64,000 bases of DNA from JANQJA01 sp965267485 (GCA_965267485.1 OZ254080.1:3658001-3722000); one strand, 5' to 3'. Shown: positions 8,792 through 18,346, counted from the first letter of the stretch. The notes: generated by a model not told the origin, from the letters alone. Made by a program: numbers and translations.

Positions 8792-11011
8792 TCAGCCAGA
8801 TGAGCGGCGGGCAGAAATCACGTTCGACAGCGCCTCGATCTTTTCCAGCGACTTGAGCAGGACATTGATGCTGTTGACCTCAATCACCATCTTGAGATCG
8901 ACGCGATTGTTGTGTTTGTCAGTCGTCGAATTCATGCTGATCACGTTGACGTTCTGGTTCATAAAGATACCAGTAATGTCATACAGGAGTCCGCGACGAT
9001 CATAGGCCTCGACCGCGATGTTGACCGGGAAGCTTCTCGCATCATCCGCGGACCAGTCGAGCCTGACCAGATGTCCGTAAATGTCTGCGCGCAGCGCCTG
9101 CAGACAATCCTGCTGGTGGATGACGACAATGTCGTCGTCCCTGATCACGCCAACGATGGCCGCACCCGGCGTCGGTGAACAGCACTCGGCAAGTTCATAC
9201 CCCAGATCACCAATGCCCTGGATCAGCCTGTCCGAGGAAATTTCAGCATCGCTCAACACGAGATTCAGTTGGTGCTCACCATCGTCGAGGGAGACGCGTT
9301 CAGCCACCTGCTCGACGAGATCGAGGGCATCGAGTTCACCGGAGCCGACAGCCTCGAAGACATCGTCGATACGTTCCAGCTGCGTCACGGCGACGAGCCC
9401 CGCTTCATCGAGATGATCAATGTTCAGGTGTGAGAACTCGTCGAGCAACAATCTGCGACCATCCTCGATGTTCTTCATTCTTGCGCGCTGACCAAACCAG
9501 CTGCGCACCTTGGCGCGAGCGCGTGACGTGGTGATGTAGCCCAGATGGCGATGCAGCCACTCACGCCTCGGCTCTGCCTCGTCACCAAGAATGACCTCGA
9601 TCTGGTCACCGGTCTGCAGCGCCGTGTTCAGCGGGCAGACTCGCCCGTTGATCTTGGCACCACGACACTTGTGACCCACCTCGGTGTGAATGCAATACGC
9701 GAAGTCAACGGGTGTCGAGCCCGGACTCATGTCGATGACATCACCACTCGGGGTGAAGACGTAGATGCGGTCGAGCCGGACCTCGCTGAACAGTTCCTTG
9801 GTGAGTCCGGAGACATCGCTGAACTCCTCCTGCCACTCCAGCAACTGGCGCAGCCATTCGATGCGCTGCTGGTAGGCGACTGGCTCGTCTGCTTCTTCTG
9901 AACCCTTGTAGCGCCAATGTGAACAGACGCCGAGTTCCGCCTCTTCGTGCATTTCATGCGTCCGGATCTGAATCTCCAGAATCTTTCCCTCAGGCCCGAT
10001 GACCGCCGTATGAAGCGAGCGGTATCCATTGTCCTTGGGTGCGGCAATGTAATCATCGAATTCCTGCGGAATGTTGCGCCAGAGCCGGTGAACGATACCG
10101 AGTACCGAGTAGCAGTCATTGACATCGGGCACGAGTATCCGGACCGCGCGCACGTCGTAGACTTCAGAAAACGAGATACCCTTGGCGCGCATCTTTCGCC
10201 AGATGCTGTAGATGTGTTTTGCGCGACCCACAATCGAGGCGTTGATATCGACCTGGCGCATCTCACGCTGCAGCGTTTCGATCACGCTGTTGATGTAGAG
10301 ATCGCGCGCTGCCCGCTTCTCGTCGAGCAGCGCGGCTATCTGCTTGTACGCAGAAGGCTCGAGGTAGCGGAACGCAATATCCTCGAGTTCCCATTTCAGA
10401 TGACCGATGCCGAGACGGTGGGCCAGCGGCGCGTAAATATCGAAAACCTCGCGCGACAGTCGCTGCTGTCGGTCGGGCGTCATCTTCGCCGAGTTCCGGA
10501 TCGCACAGGTTCGCTCTGCGATCTTGATCAGCGCAACCCTCACATCATCGACGAGCGAGACCAGCAGCCGGCGTGCCTGTTCGAGGCGATCCTTGTTCTG
10601 GCCGAGTACCGGCTCGACGCCACCGAACTTGATGTTGCTGATGGCGGCCATGCGCAACACACCCTCGACAAGCTCGGCAACCTCCTTGCCGAACTGTTTT
10701 CGAACGTGTTTGACGGTGATCTGGTTCTCCCTTACCGCACGGTAGATGATCGCGGCGACAATGCCGTCTTCATCCATGTGCAGTTCGGTGAGAATGTCCG
10801 CCATTTCAAGCCCCATGACGAAGCTGCTGTGGACAGAAGGCGATGCGTTGCTCTCGATCGCCTTCGCCTCCGCCTGCTGGGAAAGATCGCAGACTTCGCG
10901 AATGCGGGACAGGTTCAGATTCGGGGCGCGCTCGTTCAGTTGCCTGAGCCAGAGCTCCAGATTGACGCTGCCATAAAGCCAGGTGGGCTGTTGCGCTCTA
11001 ACTTGTACCAT
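8792..11011 (-). CDS. relA: (p)ppGpp synthetase RelA
   Basis: Ribosome-associated alarmone synthetase that makes (p)ppGpp when uncharged tRNA enters the A site. The 739-residue product has an N-terminal hydrolase-like region in which the HDxxED metal motif is gone, a synthetase domain with EVYDVRAVRI and EFDDYIAAPKDNGYRSLHT, then TGS (VFTPSGDVIDMSPGSTPVDFA), a helical/zinc-finger region and a C-terminal ACT domain. The EFDD signature and loss of the HD site mark monofunctional RelA rather than SpoT. It lies downstream of rlmD and cysM as in many gammaproteobacteria; mazG, the usual next gene, is replaced by adk. Confidence 0.95.
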   Translation of the reverse strand: MVQVRAQQPTWLYGSVNLELWLRQLNERAPNLNLSRIREVCDLSQQAEAKAIESNASPSVHSSFVMGLEMADILTELHMDEDGIVAAIIYRAVRENQITVKHVRKQFGKEVAELVEGVLRMAAISNIKFGGVEPVLGQNKDRLEQARRLLVSLVDDVRVALIKIAERTCAIRNSAKMTPDRQQRLSREVFDIYAPLAHRLGIGHLKWELEDIAFRYLEPSAYKQIAALLDEKRAARDLYINSVIETLQREMRQVDINASIVGRAKHIYSIWRKMRAKGISFSEVYDVRAVRILVPDVNDCYSVLGIVHRLWRNIPQEFDDYIAAPKDNGYRSLHTAVIGPEGKILEIQIRTHEMHEEAELGVCSHWRYKGSEEADEPVAYQQRIEWLRQLLEWQEEFSDVSGLTKELFSEVRLDRIYVFTPSGDVIDMSPGSTPVDFAYCIHTEVGHKCRGAKINGRVCPLNTALQTGDQIEVILGDEAEPRREWLHRHLGYITTSRARAKVRSWFGQRARMKNIEDGRRLLLDEFSHLNIDHLDEAGLVAVTQLERIDDVFEAVGSGELDALDLVEQVAERVSLDDGEHQLNLVLSDAEISSDRLIQGIGDLGYELAECCSPTPGAAIVGVIRDDDIVVIHQQDCLQALRADIYGHLVRLDWSADDARSFPVNIAVEAYDRRGLLYDITGIFMNQNVNVISMNSTTDKHNNRVDLKMVIEVNSINVLLKSLEKIEALSNVISARRSSG

Positions 11012-11017
11012 TCGGTG

Positions 11018-12310
11018 TCAGTCGGTTGAAAGGCAGGCGATGGATTCGACGTGCGTCGTATGTGGGAACATATCGATGACGCCTGCACGTTCGAGTCGGT
11101 ATCCGCTCTCGGTAAGCACTCTGATGTCTTCGGCGAGTGTCGCTGGATTGCAGGAAACGTACACTACCCTTTGCACCTTCCGGCTTGCAAGTCCTTGACA
11201 GACTGCGGCCGCCCCACTTCGGGGCGGGTCGAGCAACACACGATCGGGAAGCACATCTGGCAGTGCGTTCTCCCGAAAAAGATCTTTCGCTTCGAACGTC
11301 GCATTGCGAATCCGGTTTCGATTCGCATTCTCGCGCGCACGTTCGACGCTTGTCTCCGACAGCTCCACACCGTGCACGCGCTGCGCCCTGCGGGCCAGCG
11401 GCAACGTGAAATTGCCGATGCCGCAGAAGAGATCGAGCACCGTCGTCGACGCATCAACGTCAAGCAGGTCGAGCGCGATATCGACGAGATTCCGGTTGAT
11501 CTCCTGATTGACCTGCGTGAAGTCCATCGGATGAAACGCCATGTCGATGTCGTGCGACGGCAAGGTGTAGTGCAGCCTCGGCTCGTTGTCCGGGAACAGC
11601 TTGTGTACGGTGTCCAGCCCGCCCGGCTGGGCATAGATATCAATTCCGTGGCCAGCGCCGAAATCACACAGCATTGCCACGTCCGCCTCTGTCAGCGGCT
11701 CGAGATGGCGGAACACCAGCGCGCTCCTTTCCTCTCCGCAGGCGACCTCGATCTGCGGCAGCGCGGCCGCGACCGAAAGCCGTGAGACGAGCACCGCCAG
11801 CGGCTCGATCATTGAATCAAGCGGCGACACCAGGATCTCGCAGCGCGAGATATCTGCGACGAAGGGTTGCATCTTCTCGCGGAATCCGACGAGGACACGT
11901 TCCTTTGCCCTGACGTACTTGACGGCGAGCCTCGCCTTGGAACGATACTTGCTAACAGGTCCTCTGAGGGGAGGAAGCCAGACATCGGGATCGATGCCAC
12001 CGAAGGCGGACTTCAACCTGTCGAACTTGTGCGCAATCTGCCAGTCGGGATCAGCGTGCTGCAGGCTGCACCCGCCGCACCAGGCTGCGGCTGCACAGGG
12101 CGGATCGACCCGTGCCTGATGCGGCGCATCGATCGATTCCGCACGGGCGAACAAGCGTCGTTTCTTTTTGGTGAACGGCATCGCCACCACGCGTTCACCC
12201 GGCAATGCACCCGTGACGCCAACGCGACCGCCATCGGCGAGCCCGTAGCCTTCATCGGCAAGTGACTCGATCGTGAGTGCCAGCGGTTCCCGCTGTTTGC
12301 GCTTTGCCAC
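11018..12310 (-). CDS. rlmD: 23S rRNA m5U1939 methyltransferase RlmD
   Basis: Iron-sulfur, SAM-dependent methyltransferase acting on U1939 of 23S rRNA. An N-terminal TRAM domain (about residues 8-65) is followed by the [4Fe-4S] cysteines in PPCAAAAWCGGCSLQH and DISRCEIL. The methyltransferase core has VLDLFCGIGNFTLPLA, LDPPRSGA and the catalytic-cysteine motif VSCNPATLAEDI. I take GTG 12310 (430 residues), 7 bp beyond the cysM stop, because it aligns with the usual RlmD N-terminus; an in-frame start at 12358 would overlap cysM by 41 bp. relA follows 6 bp downstream. Confidence 0.93.
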   Translation of the reverse strand: MAKRKQREPLALTIESLADEGYGLADGGRVGVTGALPGERVVAMPFTKKKRRLFARAESIDAPHQARVDPPCAAAAWCGGCSLQHADPDWQIAHKFDRLKSAFGGIDPDVWLPPLRGPVSKYRSKARLAVKYVRAKERVLVGFREKMQPFVADISRCEILVSPLDSMIEPLAVLVSRLSVAAALPQIEVACGEERSALVFRHLEPLTEADVAMLCDFGAGHGIDIYAQPGGLDTVHKLFPDNEPRLHYTLPSHDIDMAFHPMDFTQVNQEINRNLVDIALDLLDVDASTTVLDLFCGIGNFTLPLARRAQRVHGVELSETSVERARENANRNRIRNATFEAKDLFRENALPDVLPDRVLLDPPRSGAAAVCQGLASRKVQRVVYVSCNPATLAEDIRVLTESGYRLERAGVIDMFPHTTHVESIACLSTD

Positions 12311-12317
12311 GCCCCGG

Positions 12318-13220
12318 TCAGTCCTGGGAATAGACGCCGGTCGACAGGTACCGGTCACCGCGATCGCAGATAATGGCGACGATCACGGCATTCTCGAGTT
12401 CTTCGTTCAGTCGCAGCGCACCAGCCACGGTGCCGCCGGAGGAAGGGCCACAGAAGATGCCTTCCTCACGGGCCAATCGGCGCATGGTCGACTCTGCCGT
12501 CGGCTGATCCATGTCGATGATCCGGTCGACATTGGTTCGGTCAAAAATCTTCGGCAGATAGGCCTCGGGCCATTTCCTGATCCCGGGAATGGTCGCGCCA
12601 TCTTTTGGCTGCAGTCCGTTGATCTGGATCGATGGTTTCACTTCCTTGAGATATCGTGACGTCCCCATGATCGTTCCGGTGGTACCCATCGACGCTACGA
12701 AATGCGTGATCTCACCGTTGGTCTGGCGCATGATCTCAGGGCCGGTGCCTTCATAGTGCGCCTGCGGATTGTCGGGATTGGCGAACTGGTCGAGCACGAT
12801 GCCCTTGCCTTCAGCCTGCATTTGCTCGGCCAGATCCCGGGCGCCCTCCATGCCTTCTTCCTGCGTCACCATGACGAGTTCGGCGCCGTAGGCGGCCATC
12901 GCTGCCTTTCGCTCCTCGCTCATATGAGACGGCATGATCAGAACCATCCGGTAGCCCTTGATGGCGGCTGCCATTGCCAGCGCGATCCCGGTGTTGCCAC
13001 TGGTCGCCTCGATAATGGTGTCACCGGGCTTGATGTCACCGCGGGCCTCGGCGCGGGAAATCATGCTCATCGCTGGTCGATCCTTGACCGATCCCGCCGG
13101 ATTGTTGCCCTCGAGTTTGACCAGCACCGTATTGCTCGTTTCACCGGGCAGGCGCTGCAACCTCACGAGCGGCGTTTCACCGATGCAGGCTTCGATCGTG
13201 GGATACCGTGTATCTGTCAT
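12318..13220 (-). CDS. cysM: Cysteine synthase B CysM
   Basis: PLP enzyme that makes cysteine from O-acetylserine with sulfide or thiosulfate. The PLP lysine lies in NNPAGSVKDRP (K46), the substrate loop is EATSGNTGIALA, and the C-terminal FCGPSSGGTVAGA holds the phosphate/PLP contacts. CysM rather than CysK is indicated by the NNPAGSVKDR and MSEERKAAM blocks and the ~300-residue length. ATG 13220 is preferred to an in-frame TTG 18 bp upstream. Neighbours rlmD and relA downstream and the divergent GacS/BarA-like gene form a conserved gammaproteobacterial neighbourhood. Confidence 0.94.
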   Translation of the reverse strand: MTDTRYPTIEACIGETPLVRLQRLPGETSNTVLVKLEGNNPAGSVKDRPAMSMISRAEARGDIKPGDTIIEATSGNTGIALAMAAAIKGYRMVLIMPSHMSEERKAAMAAYGAELVMVTQEEGMEGARDLAEQMQAEGKGIVLDQFANPDNPQAHYEGTGPEIMRQTNGEITHFVASMGTTGTIMGTSRYLKEVKPSIQINGLQPKDGATIPGIRKWPEAYLPKIFDRTNVDRIIDMDQPTAESTMRRLAREEGIFCGPSSGGTVAGALRLNEELENAVIVAIICDRGDRYLSTGVYSQD

Positions 13221-13329
13221 AGGCTTTGCGCAGGACAAGAAAGGAACGAAAGTTTAGGGGACCACTGGGTGGCGGCATAATACCAGATCGCTCTATTATC
13301 ATTAACCACGCGAATATGCGGCCGAGGCG

Positions 13330-15288
13330 ATGACGGCAAGGCAACGGATCTGTCGATTGATGTGTATCGCGCTCCCGATCCCGGCGATCGGGCTGGCGAC
13401 GGTATTGCTGATGCAATCGCCCTCGCCGGCTTCGCTGCTGATCGCCGGTGCCGCAACGATTGCCAGCATCGCGCTCGCCGTGTCGATCTGGCGCACCGTC
13501 CGTGACTCACTGATCGAGCCGATTGTCGATATTGACCGGCGCATCACCCGTTTCGAGCCCATCGAATCCGAGGCGTTGCCAGCACTCGCCCACCACATCC
13601 GCGATCGCATCGAGGCTGATCGCCGCAGCCTTGCACAGGAGCGTGATCACTATCGGCGTCTGCTCCGGGCCTCCGAACACGCAATCAGCGAGCGCTCGCA
13701 CCCTGATGATACTGTTAGCGGAACGGCCAACAGAACCCTGCTTTCCCATGATGGCATCGTCAGCGCGATCATCGACACATCGACCGAACTCAGCGCCGCA
13801 ATCGAATCCGGATCTTCGGACCCAGGGCATACACGACTGCTTGCCGGCAGACTCGAGCGCCTGGTCGACGAACTCGGCGATACCGCCTTCGACAAGCGCT
13901 TCGTGGCAACAAGGGACCTGCGGCAGATCATCGACGAGGCGATTGACGCCGTAGCGGCAACCGGTCGTGGCGTCGTCATGCCGATCGTCAGCGAGCCGAC
14001 GAAGGTGGAGGTCACCACGAATCCGGCTGCACTGTGCGCCCTCATCATCAACTACCTGTTGTCACTGACCGACATCAGGGGTTATCTGCATGTCAGACTC
14101 TCCGGCGAGCGCGGCATTGCCGTATTCGCAACTGCATGGCAGGAAACGCAGCCGTCACCCCGTCTCGACGATCTGCTCGCACGTTTCGGCGGCAAACTCG
14201 AGAGCGGGCTGCTGCAGCTGCCGGACATCCTGAACTCGTCTGCCAATCATCAAGCCGAAACCGGAAAGGCGTTCATCCATGCGCGCAGCGAAGGTGAACT
14301 TCGTTCGATCGCGTCACGCCTGGCCGCACTCGGCTATGGCCGGGCAGAGCGTCCGGAAGAGGCCGATGTCTGCCTGCTGACAACCGCGTCTGATTTCGAT
14401 CTCGCGCGATCGAGCGGCCGGCCGGTGATCGCAGCGGGTGATTTCCTGGTGGCGCCGGGAATCACCCGCATTCACACGCCGATACTTCAGGCCGATCTTG
14501 AAGCCGCGCTCATCGACACGGCCCGGCTGCATGTCCTCGCGATTGATGACGATGCGCGCTCGCTCGAACTGCTTGCGGCGCAGTGCCGTCACTTCGGCAT
14601 CGAACTGACCTGCGCCTCCAGCGAGACAAAGGCCATCTCGCTGGCAGCGAGCCGGGCCTGGGACGCGATCCTGCTCGATCTGCAGCTGGACGGTACGGAC
14701 GGGTTGGCGCTTGCCGCACGACTCGACGGGAACATCGATCAGCTTTTCCTGCTCACGGCTGCGATCAGCGATGCCGACAGGTCTCGCGCCCACGAGCTTG
14801 GCATCGAATACATCTTCGAGAAGCCACTGGATATCCCCGCGCTCGTTGAACGGTTGCGCCCCGCCGGCCTCATGGCCGAAGCAGCCGCAACGCCGACGGC
14901 AGCGCCACGCAAATCGAAACTGGCCCGTTTCGATCCGGAGTTGTCACTTCGACTGGCGCACTGGCGACCCGAGGTCGCAACCGAATTGCTCGAAGCACTG
15001 ATCGAGTCGCTCCCGGCAGACATCGAGGCATTGAGCACGGCTGTGGCAGCGCTCGACAGCGAGCGAGTAAGAGCGCTCGCCCACCGTCTGAACGGCGGAC
15101 TGCAGTATTGCGGCGTGCCTCGCCTGCGGGAATCCCTGCGTCAGCTGGAAGCGATTGCACGCGAAGGGAACCCCGACGAGATACGACTGGCCGGGCTGAT
15201 CGTCGAGCAGGAGGCGCAGGCCCTCATCGCGTTCTACGATCCGAACGAGGACTACTTCACCACGAGCGTCGTTCGGCGAGCAGACTAG
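13330..15288 (+). CDS. GacS/BarA-like hybrid signalling protein with degenerate kinase core
   Basis: 652-residue membrane protein. Two transmembrane segments (about 8-28 and 35-54) are joined by only a few residues, so the large periplasmic sensor of BarA is missing. A HAMP/coiled-coil stretch runs to ~125. A HisKA-like helix keeps H140-D141 but lacks the following R-x-P of a phosphoacceptor box. In the ATPase-like region (~198-300) no DxGxG or G2 box can be found. A good receiver domain follows (D406-D408, phospho-site D450, T476, K498), then an Hpt domain with phospho-histidine AHRLNGG (H585). It is divergent from cysM, where gacS/barA is commonly found. Inference: a GacS/BarA descendant that no longer autophosphorylates and may relay or sequester phosphoryl groups. 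Confidence 0.78.
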   Translation: MTARQRICRLMCIALPIPAIGLATVLLMQSPSPASLLIAGAATIASIALAVSIWRTVRDSLIEPIVDIDRRITRFEPIESEALPALAHHIRDRIEADRRSLAQERDHYRRLLRASEHAISERSHPDDTVSGTANRTLLSHDGIVSAIIDTSTELSAAIESGSSDPGHTRLLAGRLERLVDELGDTAFDKRFVATRDLRQIIDEAIDAVAATGRGVVMPIVSEPTKVEVTTNPAALCALIINYLLSLTDIRGYLHVRLSGERGIAVFATAWQETQPSPRLDDLLARFGGKLESGLLQLPDILNSSANHQAETGKAFIHARSEGELRSIASRLAALGYGRAERPEEADVCLLTTASDFDLARSSGRPVIAAGDFLVAPGITRIHTPILQADLEAALIDTARLHVLAIDDDARSLELLAAQCRHFGIELTCASSETKAISLAASRAWDAILLDLQLDGTDGLALAARLDGNIDQLFLLTAAISDADRSRAHELGIEYIFEKPLDIPALVERLRPAGLMAEAAATPTAAPRKSKLARFDPELSLRLAHWRPEVATELLEALIESLPADIEALSTAVAALDSERVRALAHRLNGGLQYCGVPRLRESLRQLEAIAREGNPDEIRLAGLIVEQEAQALIAFYDPNEDYFTTSVVRRAD

Positions 15289-15665
15289 GCGGTTTCCAGC
15301 ACGGCAAAGGCAATCGCCTGTGCCGGCTCGTCGGAGATACTGATCCAGCATCGCGCGGCCCCCAACGACTGCGCCCGCGCGCTTGCCGGGCCCGTCATCT
15401 CGACCGCGGGCGCGCCGCTCTTCAGTCGCGTGACGATGATCTGGCGGAAGTGAACGCCGGCGCCCATGCCGGTACCCAGCGCTTTCGAAACGGCCTCCTT
15501 GGCAGCAAACTGCTTGGCGAGGAAGGCGACCGGATTCGACGCCGCCTTCAACAGTTCATGCTCCGCTGCCGCAAGGATCTTGCCGGCGAACCGATCGCCA
15601 AATCGATTCCAGGCGCGTTCAATACGCGCGGTCGCCACGAGATCGACGCCAACACCGACGATCAC
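15285..15665 (-). CDS. acpS: Holo-[acyl-carrier-protein] synthase AcpS
   Basis: Transfers 4'-phosphopantetheine from CoA to apo-ACP, activating fatty-acid synthesis. The 126-residue protein begins MIVGVGVDLV, with the metal-binding Asp8, and continues with the FLAKQFAAKEAVSKALGTG motif containing the catalytic Glu/Lys. The start is GTG, overlapping recO by 4 bp; the 3' end overlaps the convergent GacS/BarA-like gene by 4 bp. pdxJ, which normally separates recO and acpS, is absent. Confidence 0.94.
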   Translation of the reverse strand: MIVGVGVDLVATARIERAWNRFGDRFAGKILAAAEHELLKAASNPVAFLAKQFAAKEAVSKALGTGMGAGVHFRQIIVTRLKSGAPAVEMTGPASARAQSLGAARCWISISDEPAQAIAFAVLETA

Positions 15666-16393
15666 GCACGTTCCTCCCGACGCGACAGCAACTCGCGACT
15701 CTTGAGCTCACGACCACCCAACAGTTCGTTGATCGATACGCGAACGATACGCTTGGCCGCGCGCAGGGCATCGGGTTCATCGAACGCGCCCCTGGCGAGT
15801 GCGAGCAGGACATCGCCTGAGTAGCCCGGGGGGCTCACCCCCGGCTCGGCGACACCGCCAGGCAGTCGATAGAAACCGGTGCCGGCGGTATATCCGTAGC
15901 GGACTCCGGGCTCGACCGGATCTCCCGTATCGGCATCGACGTCGAACGTTACGCCGTAACCAAGTTCGCCGAGCAAGGTCAGCTCGAAGCGACGCAACAG
16001 CGGCTGGATGTCATTTCCGGACTCGAGATCCGACAGCATTGTGCCGTAGGCGTCGAACACCGCGGGCAGCGGTTCGAATTTGCCCGTGAGGCGAACCAGC
16101 AGTTCATTGACATAGAGGCCGGTGACCAGCGCTTCACCCGTGAGCACAGCCGCACGCACCGGAAAGTCCATCGTCCTGATGGTCTTGAGTTCGCCGCGGC
16201 CAAACCAGGAAACCAGGACCTGGGTGAAAGGGCGGACATGCGAGGCCGTCTTGCTCTTGCGGGTACGCACACCACGCATCACGGCCGACAGGCGACCCTC
16301 GGTTTCGGTCATGAGCTCAATGATGACGCTCGTATCACGAAACTTGCGAACATGAAGGATGAACGCCCGGCTCAGCGACCCGTCATCAGACAT
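15662..16393 (-). CDS. recO: DNA repair protein RecO
   Basis: Recombination mediator that loads RecA onto SSB-coated gaps together with RecR. The 243-residue product has the N-terminal OB fold (RAFILHVRKFRDTSVIIELMT) and a helical C-terminal domain; no zinc CxxC motif is visible, as in E. coli RecO. I choose ATG 16393, which overlaps the era stop by 8 bp; an upstream start at 16429 would overlap era by 44 bp. Confidence 0.92.
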   Translation of the reverse strand: MSDDGSLSRAFILHVRKFRDTSVIIELMTETEGRLSAVMRGVRTRKSKTASHVRPFTQVLVSWFGRGELKTIRTMDFPVRAAVLTGEALVTGLYVNELLVRLTGKFEPLPAVFDAYGTMLSDLESGNDIQPLLRRFELTLLGELGYGVTFDVDADTGDPVEPGVRYGYTAGTGFYRLPGGVAEPGVSPPGYSGDVLLALARGAFDEPDALRAAKRIVRVSINELLGGRELKSRELLSRREERA

Positions 16394-17276
16394 CGTCGTA
16401 ACCCAGGCTCCTGAGCGCTCGCTCGTCATCCGACCAACCGCTCTTCACTTTGACCCAGAGGCGCAGCATCACGCTGCGCCCGAGCCGTCGTTCGATGTCA
16501 GCACGCGCGTCTGCACCAATCCGCTTGATCTTCTCGCCTCCCTTGCCAATCAGGATCGCCTTCTGGCCGTCGCGCTCGACGAACGCGGTGGCATCGATGT
16601 GGATCGTCTTGCCGTTGTCGTCGAAACGATCGAGCTGGATCGTGAGCGCATAGGGCAACTCGTCGCCGAGCTGGCGCATCATCTTCTCCCGCACGACCTC
16701 AGCCACCAGGAAGCGCTCGCTCCGGTCGGTCAGCTGATCGTCAGGAAAGAGAAACGGGCCTTCAGGCAGGACCTCGTTCACCAGCCGCTCGAGCGTATCA
16801 ACGTTGTCACCGCTTGTTGCCGACACCGGCACGAGTTCGGCACGGGGCATGCGTTCCTGTACCCGGGCCAGAAAGGGCAGCAGTGCGGATTTGTCTTTCA
16901 GGAGGTCAACCTTGTTGATGGCGACAAACACCGGACACCGTGCCTTGTCGACCGCTGCCGCCACCAGCTCGTCGTCGCGCTGCCATTCGGTGCGGTCGAC
17001 CACCATGACAATCGCGTCGACATCCGTAATGACCGTTGCCGCCGCGCGATTCATGTACCGGTTGATCGCCCGGTGCGTCTTCTCGTGCATGCCGGGCGTG
17101 TCCACATAGAGCGCCTGGACGTCGCCCTCGGTCTTGATGCCCAGCAACTGGTGACGGGTCGTCTGCGGCTTGCTCGAGGTGATGCTGAGCTTTTCGCTCA
17201 GGAGATGATTCAGCAGGGTCGACTTGCCGACGTTGGGTCGACCGACGATCGCCACGTAGCCACACCGCGTCGTCAC
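16386..17276 (-). CDS. era: Ribosome-assembly GTPase Era
   Basis: Essential GTPase that binds the 3' end of 16S rRNA during 30S maturation. The 296-residue protein has G1 GRPNVGKST near residue 12, G3 DTPGMH, G4 NKVDLLKD and a C-terminal KH domain with IGKGGEKIKRIG. The start is GTG, overlapping the rnc stop in a GTGA arrangement, typical of the coupled rnc-era pair. Confidence 0.97.
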   Translation of the reverse strand: MTTRCGYVAIVGRPNVGKSTLLNHLLSEKLSITSSKPQTTRHQLLGIKTEGDVQALYVDTPGMHEKTHRAINRYMNRAAATVITDVDAIVMVVDRTEWQRDDELVAAAVDKARCPVFVAINKVDLLKDKSALLPFLARVQERMPRAELVPVSATSGDNVDTLERLVNEVLPEGPFLFPDDQLTDRSERFLVAEVVREKMMRQLGDELPYALTIQLDRFDDNGKTIHIDATAFVERDGQKAILIGKGGEKIKRIGADARADIERRLGRSVMLRLWVKVKSGWSDDERALRSLGYDDV

Positions 17277-17965
17277 TCGTCGACACCTTCGTGATCAACG
17301 CCCAACATGTGCAGCGCAACCGTGGCAGCAGCCTGTTCCGCACCGCGGCGGCTGGACCCCTTGCCGCGCGCTGGCTCATCCAGCAATCCGGTAAGACACT
17401 CGACAAAGAAAACCTGGTCATGGGACTGGCCTCGCGTCTCGACAACGACATACTCCGGCAGGTCAGCGCCCCTCGACTGCAGGAGTTCCTGCAGTCGGGA
17501 CTTCGCGTCCTTCTGGCTCTGGTCGAGACTCAGAGAATCCAGCCTGCCCTCGAACCAGTCGAGCAGGCGATCGCGCACGGTGGGCAGGTCTGCATCCAGA
17601 TACATCGCGCCGATGATGGCTTCCAGCGCATCCGACAGAATCGAGTCACGATCGTACCCGCCACTCTTGAGCTCGCCGGATCCCATCGACAGGTAATCTC
17701 CCAGGCTGAAATCACGGGCAATGGCGGCCAGAGTCTGTCGTTTGACGAGCCGTGCACGCAATCGGCTCAGCTGACCCTCACGGGCACCATCGAAACGAAG
17801 GAAGAGATCTTCGGCAATCAGGAAGTTGAGAATCGAGTCGCCGAGAAACTCGAGGCGCTCGTTGTTGTCACGGCTGAAACTGCGATGCGTCAGGGCACGC
17901 ACCAGCAGGGCTTCGTCAGCAAAGAGATATCCGAGCGTTTCCTGCAGGCGTGCGACCGAAGTCAC
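17273..17965 (-). CDS. rnc: Ribonuclease III
   Basis: Double-strand-specific endoribonuclease for rRNA processing and mRNA decay. The signature NERLEFLGDSILN lies near residue 35, a second acidic cluster is in DALEAIIGAMYLD, and a double-stranded-RNA-binding domain closes the 230-residue protein. The start is GTG. It sits 6 bp downstream of the DUF4845 gene and overlaps era by 4 bp. Confidence 0.97.
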   Translation of the reverse strand: MTSVARLQETLGYLFADEALLVRALTHRSFSRDNNERLEFLGDSILNFLIAEDLFLRFDGAREGQLSRLRARLVKRQTLAAIARDFSLGDYLSMGSGELKSGGYDRDSILSDALEAIIGAMYLDADLPTVRDRLLDWFEGRLDSLSLDQSQKDAKSRLQELLQSRGADLPEYVVVETRGQSHDQVFFVECLTGLLDEPARGKGSSRRGAEQAAATVALHMLGVDHEGVDE

Positions 17966-17971
17966 AGCGCG

Positions 17972-18346
17972 CTAATCCTGCAGCCGGTACTGCTCATTGA
18001 AGGTTGCAACGAGTTCGACGTTGGCAACCAGCGGCACTCGGGTCTGGTAGTCGAGCACGACGGTGGTACCCTCAGCGTCCCGCTCAATCCTGAGATTGTC
18101 GCGAAGGTTGAAGTCACGGATATTGTTCACACGAAAACGTTTGCGGATCTCGTCCCGAATGTGATCCTTGAGCTTGCTGCCGTGCCCATCCTCGGACGCC
18201 ATTTTGGTCAGGACGTTGTTCATGGTGTTGTGGTCCATGTACACCGGAACCAGCTTCAGCCCGATGCTGACACCCCCACCGATGATCAGGATCATGAGCA
18301 GCCAACCGCCAACGCCCATGCCCTTCTGTCGACTACGGAACCTCAT
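17972..18346 (-). CDS. DUF4845 membrane-anchored protein
   Basis: 124-residue protein with one N-terminal transmembrane segment (GWLLMILIIGGGVSIGL, about 14-30) preceded by basic residues, and a hydrophilic, presumably periplasmic, remainder. It matches the small DUF4845 family that regularly lies between lepB and rnc in gammaproteobacteria. The function is unknown; its position suggests only co-transcription with envelope and RNA-processing genes. Confidence 0.85.
   Translation of the reverse strand: MRFRSRQKGMGVGGWLLMILIIGGGVSIGLKLVPVYMDHNTMNNVLTKMASEDGHGSKLKDHIRDEIRKRFRVNNIRDFNLRDNLRIERDAEGTTVVLDYQTRVPLVANVELVATFNEQYRLQD

Noticed and set aside
9947..11029. 360-codon + strand ORF opposite relA
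   Set aside because: Long only because of high GC; relA on the other strand is fully conserved over the whole region.
12311..12358. Upstream start for rlmD at 12358
   Set aside because: It overlaps cysM by 41 bp and adds residues without family similarity; GTG 12310 fits better.
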